A DNA stretch of 64,000 nt from Jeotgalicoccus aerolatus (GCF_014635205.1 NZ_BMCN01000001.1:558001-622000), one strand, 5' to 3'; shown: positions 35,505 through 44,556, counted from the first letter of the stretch. Made by a program: numbers and translations. Notes: generated from the letters alone by a model not told the origin.

Positions 35505-36237
35505 GGCGACGTCGTCATTTTCACCACATCATCCCAAACCCTTCGGACGACGTCGTCATTTTCACCACATCATCCCAAACCCTTCGGACGACGTCGTCAT
35601 TTTCACCACATCATCCCAAACCCTTCGGACGACGTCGTCATTTTCACCACGTCATCCCAAACCTTCCGGACGACGTCGTCATTTTCACCACGTCATCCCA
35701 AACCTTCCGGACGACGTCGTCATTTTCACCACGTCATCCCAAACCTTCCGGACGACGTCGTCATTTTCACCACGTCATCCCAAACCTTCCGGACGACGTC
35801 GTCATTTTCACCACGTCATCCCAAACCTTCCGGACGACGTCGTCATTTTCACCACGTCATCCCAAACCTTCCGGACGACGTCGTCATTTTCACCACGTCA
35901 TCCCAAACCTTCCGGACGACGTCGTCATTTTCACCACGTCATCCCAAACCTTCCGGACGACGTCGTCATTTTCACCACGTCATCCCAAACCTTCCGGACG
36001 ACGTCGTCATTTTCACCACGTCATCCCAAACCTTCCGGACGACGTCGTCATTTTCACCACGTCATCCCAAACCTTCCGGACGACGTCGTCATTTTCACCA
36101 CGTCATCCCAAACCTTCCGGACGACGTCGTCATTTTCACCACGTCATCCCAAACCTTCCGGACGACGTCGTCATTTTCACCACGTCATCCCAAACCTTCC
36201 GGACGACGTCGTCATTTTCACCACGTCATCCAAACGT
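35505..36237. repeat. Tandem array A: 18 copies of a 41-bp unit with a 12-bp palindrome
   Basis: The unit GACGACGTCGTC plus 29 more bases recurs every 41 bp; TTTTCACC begins at 35518 and last at 36215, exactly 17 periods later. GACGACGTCGTC is a perfect palindrome. The first three units read CACATCATCCCAAACCCTTC, the rest CACGTCATCCCAAACCTTCC, and the later copies look identical. This points to homogenisation by slippage or unequal exchange. Each unit has CCCAAACC on the plus strand. It fills the gap between two convergent genes. Since 41 is not a multiple of 3, the long open frames across it are by-products. Confidence 0.97.
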
Positions 36238-36308
36238 CTTTTTTTTCTGTATATTCGCCTCTTAATAGCTATGTTGCTTTCTAAATTCCAATCCTCTCGC
36301 TCTCCACA

Positions 36309-36348
36309 TAAAAAAAAGCGATACTTTCACATGAAAGTACCGCGCTTT
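36309..36348 (-). terminator. Terminator after the DJ-1/PfpI gene
   Basis: AAAGCG-ACTTTC and GAAAGT-CGCTTT pair, with a small internal mismatch, around ATGT. A run of eight T residues follows on the minus strand. Confidence 0.8.
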
Positions 36349-36358
36349 ATCAAAAATA

Positions 36359-37027
36359 TTATTGTAATCTCTTAATAACTGCTTTAGCAACAGCCTCAGC
36401 TGATGCGGGGTTTTGCCCAGTAACAAAACTGCCGCTGGACACGACGTTTTCTTCTCCAGCTGCACCAGCGACGAAACCTGCACCGTTTTCTTCAAGTTTT
36501 GTTTGAAGCATAAATGGCATGTCCTCAGATAATTTTGTAGCATCTTCCTCAGCATTAGTAAATGCTGTCAGCTTTATACCATCCACTAAATATTTTCCAT
36601 CTTTAGTTTTGGCATCCGCAAATGCTGCAGGGCCGTGACATACTGCACTGACAATTCTGCCTTGATCTTTAAAGTATGCCATAATATTTTGAATATCAGG
36701 GTCTCCAGGGAAATCGTACATCGCACCGTGTCCGCCAGCTAAGAATATCGCATCATAGCCTTCGTATACAACATCTTTAACACGCTCGGTTTTCTGAAGC
36801 AGCTTTGTAACTTCAGTAAATTTCTCATCATTACTGCCGTTTTCTACAGAGTTCGGGTCAACAGGAACACTTCCGCCTTTAGGTGATGCAATATCAACTT
36901 TAAATCCGGCACTTTGGAATGCAATATAAGGTTCTGCTGCCTCTGACAGCCAAACACCAGTTGGTTTATCTTTGTCACCTGAAATTCTATCGTGGCTTGT
37001 CACAATTAAAAGTATAGATTTACTCAT
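36359..37027 (-). CDS. DJ-1/PfpI family protein (Hsp31-like glyoxalase III type)
   Basis: Members act as glutathione-independent glyoxalases, deglycases or chaperones. The 222-residue product has the nucleophile elbow VSAVCHGPAAF with the reactive Cys, the acid-bearing AIFLAGGHGAMYDF, and an N-terminal VTSHDRISG block as in Hsp31-like proteins. The ATG at 37027 is preceded by GGAG at a slightly long distance; an in-frame GTG at 37039 touches that site and is less likely. Biochemical role in this organism is inferred from family only. Confidence 0.87.
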   Translation of the reverse strand: MSKSILLIVTSHDRISGDKDKPTGVWLSEAAEPYIAFQSAGFKVDIASPKGGSVPVDPNSVENGSNDEKFTEVTKLLQKTERVKDVVYEGYDAIFLAGGHGAMYDFPGDPDIQNIMAYFKDQGRIVSAVCHGPAAFADAKTKDGKYLVDGIKLTAFTNAEEDATKLSEDMPFMLQTKLEENGAGFVAGAAGEENVVSSGSFVTGQNPASAEAVAKAVIKRLQ

Positions 37028-37118
37028 AGTTATATCCACTCTCCTTTTTATTTATTTACCCTGATTACTTAAACACTAATCTCAAACTGATACAAAGATA
37101 TAAGCATATTTAAACGAT

Positions 37119-37147
37119 AAAAACCGCTATCCATAAGGACAGCGGTT
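37119..37147 (-). terminator. Terminator after the SCO1-like gene
   Basis: AACCGCTGTCC pairs with GGATAGCGGTT around TTAT (one wobble), followed by T residues on the minus strand. Confidence 0.8.
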
Positions 37148-37152
37148 CTGCT

Positions 37153-37767
37153 TTATTCTTCATCTTTTTGTTCTACCAGTTTTTCTACATCGGACACTAC
37201 TTCCGCCTGCGGGAAGGTATTGTCGCCGGAGTCAACTCCAGGGTAGTCTTTAATAATTGTTCCGTTCTCATCGATTAAGTAGAACGCTGTACCATGCGTG
37301 ACCTGGTCACTGCCTTCTGGCGGCGGTGCAACGATTGTTTTGAAGTTATCTTCAGCAAATCCTCTAATAAATTCATAATCGTAACCTGTCAGGAACTGCC
37401 AATCTGTATCTTCAGGAATATCATACCATCCTGCATATTCCGTTAAAACTTCAGGTGTATCGACTTCAGGATCAACAGAGAAACTCATTACTCCATAGTT
37501 CTCGATGCCCTTTTCATCCAATTCCTGTGTGACCTGAGTCATATTTTGAGTCATCGGCGGGCAAACAGTCGCACAGTTCGTAAAGATAAAGCTGAGGAGC
37601 CATACTTTACCATCCATATCTTCTCTAGTGAACGTTTCATCATTCTGATTCGTCACTTCGAAGTCCTGTATTTCATCACCGTACCGGCTCATCGGCTCTA
37701 CTGCGCCTGCACTGCATGCTGATAAAAACATCAGTGAAGCCAAAACCGCAATTAACCACTTTTTCAA
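37153..37767 (-). CDS. SCO1/SenC family lipoprotein, copper handling for cytochrome oxidase
   Basis: SCO proteins deliver copper to the CuA site of cytochrome c oxidase or act as thiol redox proteins. The 204-residue product has a signal peptide with lipobox FLSAC (Cys18), then a thioredoxin fold. The copper ligands are in TNCATVCPPM (CxxxC) and the distal His in VTHGTAFYLID, so the metal site is complete. It is expected on the outer face of the membrane. No oxidase gene is nearby in this window. It is most like B. subtilis YpmQ/BsSco. Confidence 0.9.
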   Translation of the reverse strand: MKKWLIAVLASLMFLSACSAGAVEPMSRYGDEIQDFEVTNQNDETFTREDMDGKVWLLSFIFTNCATVCPPMTQNMTQVTQELDEKGIENYGVMSFSVDPEVDTPEVLTEYAGWYDIPEDTDWQFLTGYDYEFIRGFAEDNFKTIVAPPPEGSDQVTHGTAFYLIDENGTIIKDYPGVDSGDNTFPQAEVVSDVEKLVEQKDEE

Positions 37768-37863
37768 GTGTGTCCCCTCCTACATTTCATCTTACTACCA
37801 ATGTTATCAAAAATTAAAAATTCTGTGCGTGAAAATTATGCACTTTCTATGACTAATCATTGT

Positions 37864-40800
37864 CTAGAGGGTCACAATTTTGGTCGTACTCCGCTCATTA
37901 TCCGGATTCACATATAAGATGTGCTCCATACGTTCTTTCAATTCTTCGACGTGCGAGATGATGCCGATTGTTTTTCCTGTTGTCTGCAGATCAATCAAAG
38001 TAGATATCGCAACTTCCAGTGTTTCGTGGTCGAGCGTGCCGAATCCTTCATCAATCAGCATGGTATCCAGTGTAATTCCGCCGGATTCCTGCTGCAGCGT
38101 TTCATTTAAAGCGAGTGCCAGTACGAGTGAAGCCTGGAAAGTTTCTCCGCCGGACAGTGAATTAATATTGCGTGCCTGGTTATTGTAGTAATCAAAAACT
38201 TCTATATCCAGGCCGCTGTAACGGTTCACTTTTTTCTGACTCCGCTGCAGTTTATAACGGTGGTTCGTCATGGCCGTCAGTCGGACATTGGCGAGTTCTA
38301 AAATACGTTCTAAGTAATACGTTAAAACATAGCGCTCCAGCGAAACTTTTTGTCCCTTTTTCCCCTGCACTGCATCGACGAGTTCATTCAGCTGGCTGAA
38401 TTCATCATAAGATGCATTAAACGTATCAATTAAACCGGATAAGTAATCCCTCGACTGGAGATTGCGATTTTTTCTTTCGTTAACAGCAGCATAATATTCG
38501 CGGGCTTTATCGAGTGTTTCTTCTGCTTTTTTAACATTTTTGTCATCTTTTTCAGTATTAACTTTCTCTTTGGTCTCGAGGTTTTTAGACAGCTCATCCA
38601 GCTGATTTTTAAGCGTTCTATTACTCTCATCAAATGTTTTAACCTTATCTTTTTTATCAGTAATCGTTTCATCATTAATAATACTGTGGAGCACACTTAA
38701 ATCGGTGAATTGATGTTCAGACATAAAGGCATCAATACTCTTTTTAAATTTCTTCATACCTGCATCTGTTTTATCGAACTCTGCAGTCAGCGACTTCACC
38801 GCTGCATCCGTCACTTCTTTTTGTTTAGTCAGTTCATTGACCGTCTCTTTTAACTGATTCAGATTGCTCTGAAATTCATCGATGGATTCTTTTTCCTGAA
38901 CCATAAATTGTTTAAAGTCAGGAAAGTTTTCAAAACCGGTCGCTTCATTGAATTCAACTCGCTTATCTGACAGCTGTGCATCATTGTTTTTGAGTTCTTG
39001 TAAATTTAAAGTTAAACCGTGCATTGCTTCATTTTTTGAAGAAATATCTTTGTTCAGCTGATCTTTTTTCTGAATGTCTTCATTTGTCTCTTTAAGTGCC
39101 GCTTCAATCTCATTTTTTTCTTCTTCTACTGACTTCAGTTCAATATGAAGCATGTCCTGATCCTGATATTCTTTATCTTTCAAGACCTCATCAATCACAT
39201 CGATTCTCATTACATATTTTTGATTGGCTGTTTCGAGTCTGCTGATTTCGTCATTAATTGCAGTCAGCTCCATACGGTCTTCGTCTGACAAACCAGCGGA
39301 TTCAGGGAAAGTCAGCACAGTCTGTTCACAGACCGGGCACGCTGTGCCCGGTTCAAGGTGATTGATTAGATGATTAATCGTCTGAATTGTATCCTCATCA
39401 TAGCCTGCTAAATTGCTGTTAAATAACGACAATTTGTCTTTTTGCGCATTTACCGCATCGTTATTCTTATCAATACTGTGATTGATTTCCAAACGTTCGT
39501 TAATCAGCTGCTGATACTGTTTGGCCGATTTAATATCTTCAGTCAGACGATTATACTTGCCGTTAATATCCCCAACTTCCTGCTGCAGCGCCAGAGCGAC
39601 CGCATGCGTCGCAGTCAGAGACTCAAATTCAGCTCTCATATTTTTAATATTTATCTCAAGCAGACTGATTTCATCTTCTTTTTCTTTCAGTTTTTGTTTA
39701 CTGTCTGTAATATCCTGATTCAATGTTTCATAATTAGAAGATAAAAACCCTTCCATCTTAAAATACTTCTTATGACGCTGGTTTATATCCGGAAGTTTTT
39801 TTTCAAGCTCTGATAATTCATCTGTTTTAATTTTTAGATTATCATTCAGCTCTTCTTGTCTCGTTTTCTCTTTACCGAGTGAATCGGTCAACTCCATAAT
39901 AGACTCATCTAATTCCTTATGACGGAGCAGTTCGTATTTAATTGCAGACACTTTGTCGAACTGGCTGATCTCATCACGCCAGCTGTCGATAGATGCAGCC
40001 TGCTGATTCAACTGTGTGTGTTCGTCTGTTAAGGCGTTTATTTTATCTATTTTTTCGTTATGCTGGGTTTTCTCTACAAGAATCTTTTGTTTTTCATCCA
40101 GCTCAGTTTTTAATCTTTTACCCTCTTCAGCGAGTTCTTCCAGTTTCTTCTGATAACTGAAGTTGATGCCGTCATTATATTCAAGAATCATCTTGTAGTT
40201 TGGAAAGTCATGCTGTTCGGTGATATCTATATCTTCTGTGTGGATGTGCTTAATCTGCTCGTTAATTCTGAGATCCAGTTTTTCCGCTTCTTTAGACTGT
40301 TCTTTTAACTTCTCTTTTAAATTTAATTCAAAGTTTAAAAATCGCCCTGTCTGAAACAGTGTACGCAAAATATCCTGCTTATCTGTACTTGAAGAAACGA
40401 GCAGTTCTTTAAATTCACCCTGGGGCAGGATTAATATTTTTCTGAACTGATCTCTATTCAATTTAACAATATCTACTACTGCATCTCTGACTTCATTTAG
40501 CTTGGATGCGATAATGTCACCATCTCCGCTGTACAGTACTGCCTTTGGCGGTGTCGCACTCTTATTGCCCGGTTTATGATATTTCAGCGTCCGCTCGACA
40601 GTGTACTGTTGGCCTCTAACTTCAAATACTAATTTGACTTCAGCCTGCTGATTATCCGGCGCGAATTGACTGCGGAGTGATTCCTCGTCACGGCCGGTCG
40701 TCGATGCACTCCCGTACAGAGCGTATACTATCGCATCAAAAATCATCGTTTTCCCTGAGCCTGTCCGTCCGCTGATTAAAAACAATTTATTGTTGAGGCT

Positions 40801-40866
40801 CTGGAAATTAATTTCTTCAGACTCAAATGGTCCGAAATAATTTACTTTCAAGTTAATCAGTTTCAT
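37864..40866 (-). CDS. sbcC: DNA double-strand break nuclease subunit SbcC (Rad50-like)
   Basis: SbcC is the SMC-like ATPase of the SbcCD complex, which opens hairpins and protein-blocked DNA ends. The 1000-residue protein has Walker A SGRTGSGKT near 33 and long coiled coils on both sides of a zinc hook, CPVC (Cys510 and Cys513). The signature LSGGETFQASL and Walker B MLIDEGFGTLD lie near the C-terminus. The start overlaps the end of sbcD by 14 bases, so translation is coupled. It is complete. Confidence 0.96.
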   Translation of the reverse strand: MKLINLKVNYFGPFESEEINFQSLNNKLFLISGRTGSGKTMIFDAIVYALYGSASTTGRDEESLRSQFAPDNQQAEVKLVFEVRGQQYTVERTLKYHKPGNKSATPPKAVLYSGDGDIIASKLNEVRDAVVDIVKLNRDQFRKILILPQGEFKELLVSSSTDKQDILRTLFQTGRFLNFELNLKEKLKEQSKEAEKLDLRINEQIKHIHTEDIDITEQHDFPNYKMILEYNDGINFSYQKKLEELAEEGKRLKTELDEKQKILVEKTQHNEKIDKINALTDEHTQLNQQAASIDSWRDEISQFDKVSAIKYELLRHKELDESIMELTDSLGKEKTRQEELNDNLKIKTDELSELEKKLPDINQRHKKYFKMEGFLSSNYETLNQDITDSKQKLKEKEDEISLLEINIKNMRAEFESLTATHAVALALQQEVGDINGKYNRLTEDIKSAKQYQQLINERLEINHSIDKNNDAVNAQKDKLSLFNSNLAGYDEDTIQTINHLINHLEPGTACPVCEQTVLTFPESAGLSDEDRMELTAINDEISRLETANQKYVMRIDVIDEVLKDKEYQDQDMLHIELKSVEEEKNEIEAALKETNEDIQKKDQLNKDISSKNEAMHGLTLNLQELKNNDAQLSDKRVEFNEATGFENFPDFKQFMVQEKESIDEFQSNLNQLKETVNELTKQKEVTDAAVKSLTAEFDKTDAGMKKFKKSIDAFMSEHQFTDLSVLHSIINDETITDKKDKVKTFDESNRTLKNQLDELSKNLETKEKVNTEKDDKNVKKAEETLDKAREYYAAVNERKNRNLQSRDYLSGLIDTFNASYDEFSQLNELVDAVQGKKGQKVSLERYVLTYYLERILELANVRLTAMTNHRYKLQRSQKKVNRYSGLDIEVFDYYNNQARNINSLSGGETFQASLVLALALNETLQQESGGITLDTMLIDEGFGTLDHETLEVAISTLIDLQTTGKTIGIISHVEELKERMEHILYVNPDNERSTTKIVTL

Positions 40867-41968
40867 TTGGCTCTCCTAGAAAATATGACTTAAACATCGA
40901 CTTATCAAAGTCAGTGACATCTCTGTCCAGCGTTGTTTCTATAAATGATTGGTAAATATCTTCGTCACTCGTCGTTGTCATATCGACCGTTGTCAGCTCT
41001 GATGCACGATCTTCAAGCAGCGGCTTTAATTCGAGTGTATTCGGATAGATCATTTTAATTTTACTCATCGGCTCCGTGACGTAGCTCATATTCGATAATT
41101 CAAATTTAAAATACGCATCTTTATCTTTAAAAGTGACCGTTTCATTGATCACATCTTCGTAATCACCTGTATAAACAACTACATCATGCTGCGGCTCAAG
41201 CGGTATAAAAGATACTTTTTCTTCTTTTGTATCAATGATCCGGAATCCTTTAGGCTGCTTCCATTCTGAAAATGAATATTTTAGCAAGGAGCCGCTGTAA
41301 AATGACTGTGTACTGTTGACTGCAAACGGATGATGGAGGTGTCCTAAAAGCGTATAGTCAAAATGATTGAAGGTATCTTCCGCGACCGCTTCACTCAAAC
41401 CCATCGATAAGGGACGTTCAGAATCACTGGCAATACTGTCAGATAAGTACAGATGACCAATCAGTATGTTGGTCTTACTGTTATCCAGCACGCTGTTAAT
41501 TTTTTCGAGAATTTTATCGTAAGCATCCTGATGAGACTCGATACTGTCATCCTCAAAATAATTTCTCGCTTCCAGCACTTCGATATGCGGCAGAAGATAA
41601 AAATCCGTATCCCCGATTGTAACCGGAAGATGTGCATTGTCTATTTCAGTATTTATGTAAAAATCTGTCGCTTTAAACCACTCGCTGCCGTAATTCAGTC
41701 TTTCCCGGCTGTCGTGATTGCCGCTAATGACAAGTAGCGGTTTTTTAAGAGTAATATTTATACGATAAAGCGTGTCGTTCGCTAATTTCAAAGCGCGCTG
41801 AGAAGGATTGGCGCGGTCAAAAATATCCCCTGCGACAACGACCAGATCAATATGTTCTGATTCAATTTTTTCCATTAAACGCTCAAGTATATACGATTGA
41901 TCATCGATCAAATCGAGACCGTTCATCTTGCGTCCAATATGCCAGTCACCCGTATGTAAAATCCGCAT
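40853..41968 (-). CDS. sbcD: Nuclease subunit SbcD (Mre11-like)
   Basis: SbcD is the metallophosphoesterase of SbcCD. The 371-residue protein holds all phosphoesterase motifs: HTGDWHIGR at the N-terminus, VAGDIFDRANPS, SGNHDSRER, IGHLYLS and LLGHLHHP. The ATG at 41968 lies six bases after AGAGGTG; the GTG at 41977 is inside that ribosome site and was rejected. It is the first gene of the sbcDC operon. Confidence 0.95.
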   Translation of the reverse strand: MRILHTGDWHIGRKMNGLDLIDDQSYILERLMEKIESEHIDLVVVAGDIFDRANPSQRALKLANDTLYRINITLKKPLLVISGNHDSRERLNYGSEWFKATDFYINTEIDNAHLPVTIGDTDFYLLPHIEVLEARNYFEDDSIESHQDAYDKILEKINSVLDNSKTNILIGHLYLSDSIASDSERPLSMGLSEAVAEDTFNHFDYTLLGHLHHPFAVNSTQSFYSGSLLKYSFSEWKQPKGFRIIDTKEEKVSFIPLEPQHDVVVYTGDYEDVINETVTFKDKDAYFKFELSNMSYVTEPMSKIKMIYPNTLELKPLLEDRASELTTVDMTTTSDEDIYQSFIETTLDRDVTDFDKSMFKSYFLGEPNETD

Positions 41969-42024
41969 TGCAGTCACCTCTTATTTTCATTATATTGATT
42001 TTATCATATTTATAATAAGACGAA

Positions 42025-42064
42025 AGACTCTCACCGGCAAAAGACCGGGAGAGTCTGATTTTAT
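42025..42064 (-). terminator. Terminator between the YvrJ-type gene and sbcD
   Basis: AGACTCTC-CCGG pairs with CCGG-GAGAGTCT around a short loop, with one unpaired base. It overlaps the end of the YvrJ-like gene. Confidence 0.7.
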
Positions 42065-42180
42065 TTGAGCTGCTGGATTGTAATAATTAAATCATCTAAC
42101 TTGCTTTCCATGCGGTGAAGCAGGAAGAAAGTGATTACCACCGGAAATCCAACGTCGCTCACAAAAGGTATCCAGTCCAT
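42061..42180 (-). CDS. YvrJ family small membrane protein
   Basis: This 39-residue gene reads MDWIPFVSDVGFPVVITFFL followed by LHRMESKLDD, one membrane helix and a charged tail. It closely fits B. subtilis YvrJ in length and pattern. Its ATG comes one base after the stop of the DUF2922 gene, which speaks for coupled translation. The function is unknown; the form is somewhat like a holin or a toxin-like mini-protein, but that is only a resemblance. Confidence 0.8.
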   Translation of the reverse strand: MDWIPFVSDVGFPVVITFFLLHRMESKLDDLIITIQQLK

Positions 42181-42181
42181 T

Positions 42182-42394
42182 TTACTTCAGCACAGTTGTT
42201 GCTGTATTAACGATTTTTGCAGAGTACAAAGAAACCGGGATTCCTTGTGACGGACGCATAATGTCTTCCGCGATTAAACGCGCTGCTTCCGCTTCTACTT
42301 CTTCAGCCGTAATACCTTCTTTTGGATTGTTTACAGTTAGGGTAAATCTTTTATTTTGATTTGTGTTAAAAACGAGTACTAATTTTTCATCCAT
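42182..42394 (-). CDS. DUF2922 family small protein
   Basis: The 70-residue product starts MDEKLVLVFNTNQNKRF and has EEVEAEAARLIAEDIM in the middle, matching the DUF2922 family of Firmicutes. No function is known. It lies between the DUF1659 and YvrJ-type genes, a set that recurs in bacilli and staphylococci, and has a strong GGAGG ribosome site. Confidence 0.82.
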   Translation of the reverse strand: MDEKLVLVFNTNQNKRFTLTVNNPKEGITAEEVEAEAARLIAEDIMRPSQGIPVSLYSAKIVNTATTVLK

Positions 42395-42430
42395 TGCTTT
42401 TCCTCCTCTCTATTTAAATATTAAATGTGA

Positions 42431-42631
42431 TTACTGAACGATGTGTGTCACTACTTTTTCAACGATAGAATACTGTTCGCCGGTCAGATTTTCGTATACA
42501 CTTGCCAGTGTATTAATGCCGTCGTCACTGGCATCAGTTGCCAGACGATTCAGTGTGCGCGACTTAGTCACTTCTTTACCCTCTTCGTTCAAGACGAAGT
42601 AAAATAACTTTGCACTTAGGCCTTTTATCAT
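42431..42631 (-). CDS. DUF1659 family small protein
   Basis: The 66-residue product begins MIKGLSAKLFYFVLNEEGKE and contains a SRTLNRLATDAS segment typical of DUF1659. The ATG at 42631 follows GGGAGGTGGG; upstream codons in the frame have no support. It heads the DUF1659-DUF2922-YvrJ cluster. The function is unknown; the family's small beta-rich shape gives no firm hint. Confidence 0.82.
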   Translation of the reverse strand: MIKGLSAKLFYFVLNEEGKEVTKSRTLNRLATDASDDGINTLASVYENLTGEQYSIVEKVVTHIVQ

Positions 42632-42675
42632 GTTCCCACCTCCCTTCACACTATATATCGTCACAAATAATTAAA

Positions 42676-42705
42676 TGGACAAACAAAGTTTAAAATCTGT
42701 ATAAT
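42676..42705 (+). promoter_or_regulatory. Promoter of the DUF2621 gene
   Basis: TGGACA (42676-42681) and TATAAT (42700-42705) are 18 bp apart, 25 bp before the start codon. Confidence 0.6.
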
Positions 42706-42729
42706 GTGAAGTAAGTAGAGGTGATTACG

Positions 42730-43233
42730 ATGTCATTTGATATTTTCATGATTTTAATTGCGATATGGACATTTATAATGCTCGGTGCAATGGCTATTGG
42801 CGGTTTTTTCATGTTTAGAAAATTTCTGAGACGGATGCCTAAAGGTGACGGCTATTCAGAACTTGACTGGCAGGATTTTTATATCGAAAAAGCGCTGCCG
42901 CTCTGGAATCAAAACGCACGGGACCTGTTGAATGAACTGGTCAGCCCGGTTCCTGAACTGTTCAGAGATGTAGCTAAAGAAAGAATTGCAGGAAGAATTT
43001 CTAAAATCGCTTTAGATGAAGGTGTAAAGACCATTGAGCTCGATCAGATAATGAAGGGCTATATTATTGCAACGCCGAAGAAAGATCATAAATTTATGAA
43101 GAAAAAATTAAAGCAGTTGGATATAGATTACACGCCTTATTTAGAACTGTTTGAACTGGCGGATGATGAGAAACAGAAATTCTCAATTTTTGAACAAACT
43201 GAAAAAGTAAAAGCAGACAGCAAACCATCTTAA
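42730..43233 (+). CDS. DUF2621 family membrane-anchored protein (YneK-like)
   Basis: The 167-residue protein has one N-terminal membrane helix (about 5-28) followed by FMFRKFLRRMPKGDG and SELDWQDFYIEKA. The conserved ELVSPVPELFRDVAK and GYIIATPKKDHKFM segments also fit DUF2621. In B. subtilis the homologue lies next to ccdC, as here, so a link to cytochrome c maturation is possible but unproved. The ATG at 42730 follows AGAGGTG by six bases and is preferred over an upstream codon. It is convergent with ccdC. Confidence 0.85.
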   Translation: MSFDIFMILIAIWTFIMLGAMAIGGFFMFRKFLRRMPKGDGYSELDWQDFYIEKALPLWNQNARDLLNELVSPVPELFRDVAKERIAGRISKIALDEGVKTIELDQIMKGYIIATPKKDHKFMKKKLKQLDIDYTPYLELFELADDEKQKFSIFEQTEKVKADSKPS

Positions 43234-43338
43234 AATGGCTTGCTGTTTTTATTTGAAGATTTTAGGCGTTCATTTATAAAATCCAAATAACCGTTGTCTT
43301 TTACAGGTCCGCTTCATCAAAATCCAACTCTGCCAATA

Positions 43339-43372
43339 CAAAAAACAGGCCATCAGCTGATGGCCTGCTGTT
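43339..43372. terminator. Bidirectional terminator overlapping the end of ccdC
   Basis: A 22-bp perfect palindrome (43346-43367, half site CAGGCCATCAG) has an A run on the left and TTT on the right. The ccdC stop codon at 43353-43355 lies inside the palindrome. Confidence 0.8.
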
Positions 43373-43850
43373 TCTTAAATTCGTTGTGTTTTTTCAGCAT
43401 CGACAGACGCCAAATTCCTATCATGACGAAGGCCAGCAGGAAAAACATGCCGCCGATTTCGCCAGGTGTCGTGTTTAGCGAGAATATATATTTCAAAGCG
43501 ATTCTTAACAAAAGCAGCCCCATTAATATTATAGGGAATGCTTTGGTCTGCTTAACGTACAATTCATCACGCTTCACTTCGTATTTCGTCGTCCATATCA
43601 GGACGATAGAGAATACGGCACCAATAATAACTGTTTCCGCAATATGAACCCAGGATAACCTGAAGTAAGGAAAGATATACATCAATGCGCCTGTAGACAT
43701 CATGATGGGCGGGATGACTATTTTCTTTAAAGTCAACGGCGTTTTGCTCGCATGCTTCCGGACAAAAATCACGGCAATCCCCATGACTACTGCCCCGATC
43801 GATGCAATCAGAAAGAGTTCTTCTTCGATTGATTCTAAAAACTCTATCAT
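43353..43850 (-). CDS. ccdC: CcdC family cytochrome c biogenesis membrane protein
   Basis: The 165-residue protein has about five membrane helices; the TLKKIVIPPIMMSTG block and a long helix-rich C-terminus fit CcdC. Its exact job is unclear; in B. subtilis the gene lies near ccdA, and a mutant was not clearly defective in cytochrome c. The ATG at 43850 follows AGGGG and lies just past the ccdA stop, so the pair is an operon. Confidence 0.85.
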   Translation of the reverse strand: MIEFLESIEEELFLIASIGAVVMGIAVIFVRKHASKTPLTLKKIVIPPIMMSTGALMYIFPYFRLSWVHIAETVIIGAVFSIVLIWTTKYEVKRDELYVKQTKAFPIILMGLLLLRIALKYIFSLNTTPGEIGGMFFLLAFVMIGIWRLSMLKKHNEFKKQQAIS

Positions 43851-43851
43851 C

Positions 43852-44556
43852 TTAAAACCCCTGGAAGTCTCCAAAGAACGGCTGCAGCCAAATAATAATC
43901 TGCGTTAATCCGTCAAAGTATAATAATATTCCCATCAGTATCATGATTACGCCGCCGATTTTCATAATTACGTTTGAATATTTTAACATCCAGCGTGTCT
44001 TCGATACGAAGAAGCTTAAAACGAAGAACGGCACGCCAAAACCAATACAGTAAACGACCATCAGCATTAAAGCGTTGCTCGGTGCTGAAGCACTCATTGC
44101 AAAAATTGCACCGATGATCGGTCCGTTACATGGTGTCCAGCCTGCTGCAAATGCCATACCGATTAATATGGAACCGATAAAGCCCGAAGGTCTATTTTTA
44201 AATTCTACTTTATGGTTTTTCAGCAGGAAATCAAATTTCAGGACACCTGTGATCACCAGTCCAAAGACAATGATTAAAATGGCTCCAATTTGACGGATCA
44301 AATTGCCGTACTCTACCAGATAACCGCCTAAGAATGATGTTCCAAAGCCTAAAGCGATATAAATAATACTAAATCCTATTAAGAAAAACAATGTATGTAA
44401 AATGGCTCGCCCATTAAATTTCTGTTTTTCAACCTCGTTGTAGCTCATGCCTGTAATATACGACACGAAGGCCGGGAAAACCGGCAGTACACACGGGGAC
44501 ACAAAACTCAGTACACCTGCTCCAAAGGCAAGGAGAAATGTTACTTCTGATCCCAT
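43852..44556 (-). CDS. ccdA: Cytochrome c biogenesis thiol-reductant transporter CcdA
   Basis: CcdA passes electrons across the membrane to keep extracytoplasmic thiols reduced. The 234-residue protein has six membrane helices. The redox cysteines lie in SFVSPCVLPVFP and AAGWTPCNGPIIG, the typical pair for CcdA. The ribosome site is GGGGG before the ATG. With ccdC next door and a SCO1-like gene about 6 kb away, the region serves respiratory cofactor assembly. Confidence 0.93.
   Translation of the reverse strand: MGSEVTFLLAFGAGVLSFVSPCVLPVFPAFVSYITGMSYNEVEKQKFNGRAILHTLFFLIGFSIIYIALGFGTSFLGGYLVEYGNLIRQIGAILIIVFGLVITGVLKFDFLLKNHKVEFKNRPSGFIGSILIGMAFAAGWTPCNGPIIGAIFAMSASAPSNALMLMVVYCIGFGVPFFVLSFFVSKTRWMLKYSNVIMKIGGVIMILMGILLYFDGLTQIIIWLQPFFGDFQGF

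Noticed and set aside
35505-36237. CRISPR array
   Set aside because: Copies are contiguous with no unique spacers and no cas genes nearby; the same holds for the array at 53697-54637.
35390-36284. Two long overlapping plus-strand frames (291 and 260 codons) across array A
   Set aside because: They exist because the 41-bp unit lacks stops in these frames; the protein would be a 41-residue period rotating through three frames, with no ribosome site. They are by-products of the DNA repeat.
36309-36348. Hairpin as part of array A
   Set aside because: Its sequence is unrelated to the 41-bp unit and it is placed as the terminator of the DJ-1-like gene.
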